Positions 18,827-26,206 of a stretch of DNA of 36,793 nucleotides are shown here, in pieces; the first letter of the stretch is position 1, and each line of letters starts with the position of its first letter. The notes below the pieces were generated by a model. It did no database searches. It saw only the letters and a program-made list of their open reading frames with translations, and was not told where the DNA came from. Location: the NCBI RefSeq assembly GCF_903913935.1, contig NZ_CAIWNH010000496.1, forward strand, positions 1 to 36,793. Reading direction: 5' to 3'. Both the position numbers and the translations under genes were made by a program. Source of the stretch: an uncultured Mucilaginibacter sp. (lineage in GTDB: Bacteria; Bacteroidota; Bacteroidia; Sphingobacteriales; Sphingobacteriaceae).

Positions 18827-19567
18827 TTATTGCGGACAACCGCTGTTTATCCAAATACTTATTTGTTTAACCTGGCAGCTGCTTAATGGTCCTGAAGGAG
18901 GCATATTCATTAATGAGCTGGTTGAGGTGTAGTTTATCGCATTCAGGAAGGTGCCTTTAAGCGACGTTCCGGCTGATTTGGCGCTATTGTAATCACTTAG
19001 CACAACATTACCCGACCCCGGTGCTACGCCGTGACATCCGTTGCAATAGGTTGCAAAGATTTGGGAGATCCCGTTTGTATAAGTCGTTTTTGTTGTATCG
19101 CAGGTACCTGTTACTGTACACGAGTTATTCAAGGCCCCCTGGTTGATCCATTTTGCAATGGTGGCCAGTTGTGTCGAAGTAATCTTCGGCGAGTTTCTGG
19201 GGGGCATTGAGCCGCTCTGTATAATAGTATAAAACCTGCTCTGCCCCGGATTGAAAGCAACTATCCCTGCCTTTATATTGGCATAAGTAGTCAGGTTAAA
19301 GTTGTTGTCCTCCCCATTTTTTTTTCCGTCGTGGCAGCCGGTACTTGCACAATAGGTTTGATACAATGGCAGTACATCTGTTTGGAAACATACAGAATCA
19401 CTCGGGGGTGGGGTTCCGCCACCGCCACCGCCACCGCCGCCGTTTCCGCCGCCACCGCCATTTCCTCCTCCCCCGGTATTGGTTACTGGTGTTGGAGTTG
19501 CATGATCATGAGTACACGAGTAAAGTACCGCCAATAATACCGCCAGGATGATCATTGTTTTTCGCAT
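18827..19567 (-). CDS. di-heme c-type-cytochrome-like lipoprotein with poly-Gly linker (copy 2 of type B)
   Basis: Likely start MRKTMIILAVLLAVLYSCTHD at 19567. Close paralogue of 17005-17682 with the same CASTGCH/CNGCH motifs, plus a GGGGNGGGGGNGGGGGGGGGTPPP insert. Confidence 0.75.
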   Translation of the reverse strand: MRKTMIILAVLLAVLYSCTHDHATPTPVTNTGGGGNGGGGGNGGGGGGGGGTPPPSDSVCFQTDVLPLYQTYCASTGCHDGKKNGEDNNFNLTTYANIKAGIVAFNPGQSRFYTIIQSGSMPPRNSPKITSTQLATIAKWINQGALNNSCTVTGTCDTTKTTYTNGISQIFATYCNGCHGVAPGSGNVVLSDYNSAKSAGTSLKGTFLNAINYTSTSSLMNMPPSGPLSSCQVKQISIWINSGCPQ

Positions 19568-19997
19568 TTTGATAGATTTTAACTTGTTTTTCATTTTCCC
19601 AACTTTAATTCGAAATAACTGTTTATTAATAAAGGCGTTATATAAAACCTAAAATAGACACACCATTTTATTAACGGTATACCAAGTAGTTTGTATTTGT
19701 TACCCAAGTGAACATTTCAACAATACCGCCCTCTCCTCTGATCTGTGACTTTATTAAATCCCGCATCCTGGTCAAACATTCGTTTTCCTAACAACCTAGT
19801 TAAATTGTAATAACAATGTTACAATTCATTTAAGTAGTTGAAATGAAAAACGGTGTGTTTATAAGAAAAGTATGCAATATGTAAAAAATATTTAATTTAA
19901 TACCAACACTACTCCAAATGGGTATTATTAGCGGTTTTAGGACTTTTGAGGGAATTCTGTAGAGATTTTGAGGAAATCCTGAAGTTAAAGAGGTTGT

Positions 19998-20097
19998 TTT
20001 TAAATGCAACCCACCGATTCATAAAAAAAAATACCATAAAAATATATACATTATACATATATTGTTATGGTATTATATTTTTATATTGCATTTAAAA
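19998..20097. repeat. about 100-bp imperfect palindrome in AT-rich intergenic region
   Basis: Outer arms ttttaaatgcaa (19998-20009) / ttgcatttaaaa (20086-20097). Inner arms aataccataa (20030-20039) / ttatggtatt (20065-20074). Confidence 0.6.
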
Positions 20098-20126
20098 GTA
20101 TTATTAGATAATAATATCAGGCTTTA

Positions 20127-22505
20127 CTATTTTACATCGAACGTAAAATACCCGCTCCCCGGCTCTCCTTTAGGGGTAAGGCCTTGTATAACCCCTACAT
20201 AGGTTCCGGGCTCATCCGACGTGTAAAAAGATATAGCATCGCCGCCAGCATGTTGTTTTACAGACGGCGTCCAATACAACAAATTCCTGAAATCCGGCAA
20301 CCGGTTGGCAGCCCTGGCTTCTGTATCATAAACCGGGGAATAAAATTGCCGGCTGAGCTGCATGCCTTCATAATCAACCACTATGGCGCGAGGGTCAAGT
20401 TCAACGCCGCCAAGGTCGCCTGTATAGGTTGTAAAACTGAATATTCCTTCCTCGGTAGATGGGCCATAATAATACCGGAACGGCACCACCTCCAGTTTTC
20501 TAACTTTTAACGGATCGACGGTAAATACCTTATTCATATTAAACACAGGGATACCATCAAGTAAAACCAGCGGGTCGCTATCTAAAAATCCCTTATTATT
20601 TAAAACCTTTATGTGAAAATACCCTCTTGTTTTTACGATGTTATCCTCCGATACATATTCACGTAAGTCTTCTTCCATTGTAGTAAAACGTGTAAAATCA
20701 TCCAGCTTATAGGTTTTAAAGGGCTTTCCATAAAAGGCGCTGCTGTCAATATGCGGATCATAATAGCGCTTTAACATATTGCCCGAGTAAATATTCAAAA
20801 CCTGGATGCCAATACTGTGGTCTTTTAATGCATTTGCCTGGCCGCTGTTAAATTCAAATTTGGGCAGCCCTGTTTTGGAGTACTGTTCGGAAAAGGGGCT
20901 CAATATATCAATACGATACGTACTGTCTATCAATTCATTTGTTTGGGCAATAACCTCACCGGTACCATAAAAGTCCTTTGTTTCGTACAATAAGCGTCCT
21001 GATGAATCGCTTTGGGATGTATAAAGCTGCACTCGTTTACCGGGTATACCAAGGTAAGTCATAATGTTTTTAGCGGGAGTGCTATTCTCGGAATTAACTA
21101 TTTTAGCCGTGATGATATGCCCGGTATATTCAGGCAGGAAATTAAAGGCAGCAGCCCGGTTTTCCAAAATATCTTTCCATTGAAACCTGCGCCAGCCTTG
21201 CGTGAGCATCAGGTTATCCAGCGCCTCATCCGATTCAGCATTAACGTTACTGAAATAATAATCGGGCGACTCAATACTACCTTTCAAATCTGAATTTAAC
21301 CATAAATAGCTAAAAATATTACTTCCGTCAATGTCCTGCAATGAATCGACGCGGTAAACCGACATTGACATATCCGCGTTTATTGCTTTGCCGACCGGAT
21401 CCTTAGCCTCCACATTAACGGTCACTTTTTTGCGCAACCCATATTGTGACTGATCAGCGCCGGCAGCGATCAATAATTGCCGTGCCGGCCTTTTAAAATA
21501 CAGCCGCTCGCAAACCGGTTGTTTTGCATTATTAAACACTGTAATATGTGAGATACCTTCACCCAGATCGCTTTTATTGATACTAAAACTTGCGCTGCCA
21601 TTATTAACACCTGCGATTTCCGCAATCTTTACTGTTTGGCGGGTATGAATAAAAAGATAAATATTACCACCTACATTTTCATTGTCTTTTACGGTAACCA
21701 ATAACTGTCCCGATTTGTTGTCGGCCAACGACATCACGTACCCCTGGCCGTTCGCAGCAGGAATATCTTTTGTTATCGGCGGGTTTCCGTCAATTTTTAT
21801 AATGGCCTTATAAAAATTTCTTTCTTCAGGCGTAAACGAAAAACTGCCCATTCCGAATTTTAAGGATTTAAACCGCGCCACGGTATCATTTTTTTGGTTG
21901 ACAACAACGCCGCTCAGGTCGGCGCCTTTGCCATTTTGCCCAACTGCCTTAAACGCCACTTTGCTTTTAATACCGTTTACCAGGTTGCCGCCCTCGGGGA
22001 AGAAGTTAATATCATAGGCCCCACTTTCCTTAGCAACAGCATCCGGAGATTTTAAAGGGTTAACAAACGTGATTGATTTCTCAAAGTAGAAATCGGCGCC
22101 AAAATTTTTCATCCAGCTGGTATAGGCCCTTAATTTATAATTCCCGTTGCTTACAGAAACCGGGATATATAATGAACCATCACCCGAACCATTTTTCATC
22201 GCCACCTTAGCCTCAACGATCCGGCTTTGGCTATTATCCAAAATTTCGATATAAACTACCTTACTCAGGTTAAGAGGTTTATGGTCGTTGCCGTCGACGC
22301 AATAAACTTTAAACCATAAAATTTCGCCCGGCAGATAAACGCTTTTATCAGTGTGGACATAAATTTTCTCCAATAAAGCATTTTGCTTATACAGCTTAAA
22401 GCTGTTTTGAACCTCCTGTATCACCTGTGCCCTGCTGTGTTGCATAAGCATAATAAGCACAATCACTAAACATATAGCGCGGCTGTTCTTTGTAATAATT
22501 CTCAT
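20127..22505 (-). CDS. large secreted MG2 (macroglobulin-like) protein with TonB-plug-like segment
   Basis: ATG at 22505 gives signal peptide MRIITKNSRAICLVIVLIMLMQHSRAQ; the ORF opens at 22574. MG2-like LLEKIYVHTDKSVYLPGEILWFKVYCVDG; plug-like LVLLDGIPVFNMNKVFTVDPLKVRKLEVVPFRYYYG. Confidence 0.78.
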   Translation of the reverse strand: MRIITKNSRAICLVIVLIMLMQHSRAQVIQEVQNSFKLYKQNALLEKIYVHTDKSVYLPGEILWFKVYCVDGNDHKPLNLSKVVYIEILDNSQSRIVEAKVAMKNGSGDGSLYIPVSVSNGNYKLRAYTSWMKNFGADFYFEKSITFVNPLKSPDAVAKESGAYDINFFPEGGNLVNGIKSKVAFKAVGQNGKGADLSGVVVNQKNDTVARFKSLKFGMGSFSFTPEERNFYKAIIKIDGNPPITKDIPAANGQGYVMSLADNKSGQLLVTVKDNENVGGNIYLFIHTRQTVKIAEIAGVNNGSASFSINKSDLGEGISHITVFNNAKQPVCERLYFKRPARQLLIAAGADQSQYGLRKKVTVNVEAKDPVGKAINADMSMSVYRVDSLQDIDGSNIFSYLWLNSDLKGSIESPDYYFSNVNAESDEALDNLMLTQGWRRFQWKDILENRAAAFNFLPEYTGHIITAKIVNSENSTPAKNIMTYLGIPGKRVQLYTSQSDSSGRLLYETKDFYGTGEVIAQTNELIDSTYRIDILSPFSEQYSKTGLPKFEFNSGQANALKDHSIGIQVLNIYSGNMLKRYYDPHIDSSAFYGKPFKTYKLDDFTRFTTMEEDLREYVSEDNIVKTRGYFHIKVLNNKGFLDSDPLVLLDGIPVFNMNKVFTVDPLKVRKLEVVPFRYYYGPSTEEGIFSFTTYTGDLGGVELDPRAIVVDYEGMQLSRQFYSPVYDTEARAANRLPDFRNLLYWTPSVKQHAGGDAISFYTSDEPGTYVGVIQGLTPKGEPGSGYFTFDVK

Positions 22506-22564
22506 TTCAGGTTGGTTTAATAGGTATAATTTATTGATAAATCTCTTAGTTTTTTCATTGCTCA

Positions 22565-23746
22565 TCATTTCCAAAACGACGGTTTAACATTTGTTCCTCT
22601 CAAAGTACAGTCAACACAGGATGGCTCTGATGCAGTGTAACCTATCGGCGGGCTTCCCGGTGGCGAGATTGCCTGAACCGGTATTTCAGGGTTAGTTGCG
22701 CCTTTGTTGTAATTGATGTGCAAGTCAACCTGGTTAATCGGGGTTGTGGATCCAGGGGCTATATACTTGAAATAAAAAGTATCAAGCTTGCAGGTGGGGT
22801 CATTGTGCGAATCAGCCCATGCAGGGAGTTGCTGGTTTGCAATAAAAATCCGGGCACTGGAAACACTTCCAACACTAATATAACCTATTACAGGCTCGGC
22901 AGGGTTGGTGGTTGAATGGATATTACCGCTGATCTGCGAGGGCTGCGCGTCAAAAATGCTGCCCAACTGCTCCGTATTCTTTTTCAAATTTTGCCAGAAC
23001 GCGTAGGCGTTCCCTGATAAAGCATATTGTTTAACGAGGATGCTATATTTTGAACTTAGTTTTTCAGAAGTTGAGGGGATGAAAACAATAGGATTGTTAA
23101 CAATAACGTCACGCGCTAACTTTGCCGAGGAATTTAAAATAATAGTACTTGATGCCGTGCTGGTCCAGCAGGTGTATATCTGGTCGTTAATATAATCCCT
23201 TTGTACAACGTAATCGCCGTTTGATTTAAAAAACGAATCGAATTGCGAATGGATGATCCAGGTTTCCTCGTAATCCCACCGGTAATACTTCGTATTATTA
23301 TTAGCATCGTGGGTGTTTGAGTAAATATTTAAACCATCACTCTGGATCACAAAATTAACACTATCAATGGGCGGGGAATTTTCAACCGTGACAAAATCCG
23401 ACAAATACTCTTCATTTGCAGTTTTTATCCGCAACCGGTATTTGTGGCTATTATCAAGGTTCAGGCCATTTGCTGTATAAACGCCAATTTGCGATTCAGC
23501 CAAAGGATAAACTGCCGACTGGTCACTTTCAACAGTTAGAACCGCGCCGTTAACCGGATTTAATGTAATATTGCTGGCTATATTAACGGTGTGGCTAAGT
23601 TTTATAACCGTTTCATCGGCCCCGCTGTTTATTACTCCTTCCACAACCAGGTAGCTATTGGGCGCAGTAATTGTAGGCGGATTGTAGAGTTTTTTACAGC
23701 CTTCAAATAGTATTAAAATAAATATTAATGTTTTCCAGTTTCTCAT
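22565..23746 (-). CDS. DUF4249-family lipoprotein (paralogue 1)
   Basis: LILFEGCKKLYNPP lipoprotein start, SYLVVEGVINSGADETVIKLSHTVNI, ...DAQPSQISGNIHSTTNPAEPVIGYISVGSV..., C-terminal CVDCTLRGTNVKPSFWK. Confidence 0.85.
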   Translation of the reverse strand: MRNWKTLIFILILFEGCKKLYNPPTITAPNSYLVVEGVINSGADETVIKLSHTVNIASNITLNPVNGAVLTVESDQSAVYPLAESQIGVYTANGLNLDNSHKYRLRIKTANEEYLSDFVTVENSPPIDSVNFVIQSDGLNIYSNTHDANNNTKYYRWDYEETWIIHSQFDSFFKSNGDYVVQRDYINDQIYTCWTSTASSTIILNSSAKLARDVIVNNPIVFIPSTSEKLSSKYSILVKQYALSGNAYAFWQNLKKNTEQLGSIFDAQPSQISGNIHSTTNPAEPVIGYISVGSVSSARIFIANQQLPAWADSHNDPTCKLDTFYFKYIAPGSTTPINQVDLHINYNKGATNPEIPVQAISPPGSPPIGYTASEPSCVDCTLRGTNVKPSFWK

Positions 23747-23753
23747 TTTTTTC

Positions 23754-24989
23754 TTATCTCCAATATTCAGGTTGCTTATTTGTGCCCCTTAACGTACAAT
23801 CCACACATTCAGGGGTGGAGCCAGTGTGGCCTATGATCGTTCCCAATTGTTGGTTCCAGATAGCAACTACAGGTATTAACCGGTTGCTATAAAGATTTCC
23901 TTTATTATAATTAAAGTATTCATTTTCCTGGTTCAGCGGCACCGTTGCCCCCGGCGCGTACCAGGAAAGAAATAGAGTATCCAGTTTGCAGTTATTAAAA
24001 GCCGGTGGCGACGCCCAACCGGCAGGGACCTCCTGGTTTTTAATAAATATCCTTTTACTGGTAACTGTTCCGGCACTAATGTAGCCTATCACCGGTTCGG
24101 CAGGGGTAGTTTCCGAATGGATATTTCCCTGCAACTGCGAGGGTTGCGCATCGAAAACACTTCCCAGCAGCTCTGTATTTTTTTTCAGGTTCGCCCAAAA
24201 AGTGTAAGCATCTGCGGTTAATGCATATTGCCTTACCAGGATACTGTAAGCGCTGTTAGTTGGCGCCGATTGCGCTGCAACAATACTATATTTCGCACTT
24301 AATTTTTCTGATGCAGCCGATACAAAAGTGAGCGGATTATTGCTGACCACGTCTTTTTGAAGATGAGAAGATGATGCTACGTTTATACCGTTGGCCGTAT
24401 CGCTACGCCAGCATTGGTACACTTCATCATTCATCAAGTTCCTGTCAATTACCGAATCGCCGTTTGATTTATAAAACGAATAATAATTGGAATGGATGAC
24501 CCAGGTTTCCCGGTAATCCCACCGGTAAAAATGCGTGTTATTGTTTGGATCGTGGGTGCTTACATAAAAACGGACCCCATCGTTTTCAAAAGTCCTGCTA
24601 ACTGTATCAATAGCAGGTGAATTAGCAACAGCAACAAAATCCGAATGATAAACTTCATTTGCTGTTTTTATCCGCAACCGGTATTTGCGCGAATTATCAA
24701 GATTCAATCCCGCAGCTACATAGTAGCCGCCGCCGGTACCTGTTAATTGAAATGAGGCGTTCTGATCACTTTCAATAGTAACCACTGCATCCACCTCAGG
24801 GTTAAGGGTAAATTTATTTGAAATATTAACGGTACGGCTGAGTTTGATGACGGTTGAATCTGAACCGGTATTGATCTGCCCTTCAACAACAAGGTAATTG
24901 CTGTTTGAATTAACAACAGGCGGATCATATGGCTTTTTACAACTAATTATTATCATGGTCATCAATATCAGCTTTTCAGGCTTTCGCAT
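23754..24989 (-). CDS. DUF4249-family lipoprotein (paralogue 2)
   Basis: IISCKKPYDPP, NYLVVEGQINTGSDSTVIKLSRTVNI, FDAQPSQLQGNIHSETTPAEPVIGYISAGTVTSKRIFI, CVDCTLRGTNKQPEYWR. Confidence 0.85.
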   Translation of the reverse strand: MRKPEKLILMTMIIISCKKPYDPPVVNSNSNYLVVEGQINTGSDSTVIKLSRTVNISNKFTLNPEVDAVVTIESDQNASFQLTGTGGGYYVAAGLNLDNSRKYRLRIKTANEVYHSDFVAVANSPAIDTVSRTFENDGVRFYVSTHDPNNNTHFYRWDYRETWVIHSNYYSFYKSNGDSVIDRNLMNDEVYQCWRSDTANGINVASSSHLQKDVVSNNPLTFVSAASEKLSAKYSIVAAQSAPTNSAYSILVRQYALTADAYTFWANLKKNTELLGSVFDAQPSQLQGNIHSETTPAEPVIGYISAGTVTSKRIFIKNQEVPAGWASPPAFNNCKLDTLFLSWYAPGATVPLNQENEYFNYNKGNLYSNRLIPVVAIWNQQLGTIIGHTGSTPECVDCTLRGTNKQPEYWR

Positions 24990-24992
24990 CTT

Positions 24993-26198
24993 TTATTTCC
25001 AAAATACAGGTTGTTTATTTGTCCCTCTTAATGTGCAATCAACACATTCAGGCTGCGCCCCCGTATGGCCAATGATCAATTCCGGCCCAATCGGCGGAAT
25101 AACGATTATTGCAGCTACCGGTATCAGCGCATCTTGCGGATTAGCAAGGTGGTGATAATTAAAATATACATTTTCCTGGTTAACGGCGACCGTTGCCCCC
25201 GCAGGTTTATATTGCAAATAAATTGAATCAAGGCTGCAATTAGGGTAAGGCTGAGCCGGCACCCAGCCCGGTAATTGCTGGTCTGTAATAAAAATTCGTT
25301 TACTGGTAACCGTTCCTGCACTTACATAACCAATAACCGCGTCCGAAGGATTTTTAGTTGAATGGATATTCCCGTTTATTTGTGACGGCTGGGCATCGAA
25401 GATGCTCCCTAATTGTTCAGTATTGGTTTTTAATATTTGCCAGAATTTATACGCATCGGCGGTTAAAGCATATTCCCTAACAATTATGCTGTATTTTGTT
25501 CCCAATTTTTCAGATGTGGACGAAACAAACGTGAGCGGGTTATTTGTAATAATATTCTGGGACAACTTAGCCGACGACCCAAGAATGATGGTACTTGAAG
25601 TATCATTTCCCCAACAATTATACACCTCGTTTGCAGGAAAAAGCCGCTCTACAACGGTGTCGCCATTGGATACGTAGCCTGATTGATAGTAAGAATGAAA
25701 TACCCAGGTTTCCTGGTAATCCCAACGGTAATATTTGGTATTGTTTACAGCGTCGTGGGTGCCTACATTAATTTGTATGCCTTTGCTTTCAACGTTAAAA
25801 TTAACCGTATCAACCAGGGGCGCGTTTATTACCGGTACAAAGTCCGACAGGTATTCATCGTCAGCAGTTTTAATTCTTAAACGGTATTTCCTGGTATTAT
25901 CAAGCTGTAAACTGCCAATACCGTAATTGCCCTTGCGCGTTTCTGTCAAGGGGTATAGGGCGTTTTGATCGCTCTCAATCGTTAAAACAGCACCTGTTAG
26001 CGGGTTTAAAGTTATTTTACTGGCGAGGTTTACCGTATGGCTAAGCTTAAAAATGGTAGAGTCGGGGCCGTTATTGATCACACCCTCAACTACGAGATAA
26101 CTCCCCGGCGCCGAAATTGCCGGCGGATTATAAAGTTTTTTACAGCTGACCGATACGACCATAAGTATAAAATAAAGATATCTATGACGACAACTCAT
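24993..26198 (-). CDS. DUF4249-family lipoprotein (paralogue 3)
   Basis: VSCKKLYNPP, SYLVVEGVINNGPDSTIFKLSHTVNL, FDAQPSQINGNIHSTKNPSDAVIGYVSAGTVTSKRIFI, CVDCTLRGTNKQPVFWK. Confidence 0.85.
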   Translation of the reverse strand: MSCRHRYLYFILMVVSVSCKKLYNPPAISAPGSYLVVEGVINNGPDSTIFKLSHTVNLASKITLNPLTGAVLTIESDQNALYPLTETRKGNYGIGSLQLDNTRKYRLRIKTADDEYLSDFVPVINAPLVDTVNFNVESKGIQINVGTHDAVNNTKYYRWDYQETWVFHSYYQSGYVSNGDTVVERLFPANEVYNCWGNDTSSTIILGSSAKLSQNIITNNPLTFVSSTSEKLGTKYSIIVREYALTADAYKFWQILKTNTEQLGSIFDAQPSQINGNIHSTKNPSDAVIGYVSAGTVTSKRIFITDQQLPGWVPAQPYPNCSLDSIYLQYKPAGATVAVNQENVYFNYHHLANPQDALIPVAAIIVIPPIGPELIIGHTGAQPECVDCTLRGTNKQPVFWK

Positions 26199-26206
26199 CG
26201 CGGGGG

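Noticed and set aside
14368-19567. Denitrification or terminal oxidase cluster
   Set aside because: Heme motifs are present, but there is no oxidase, reductase or copper-site protein. Only a generic electron-transfer role can be suggested.
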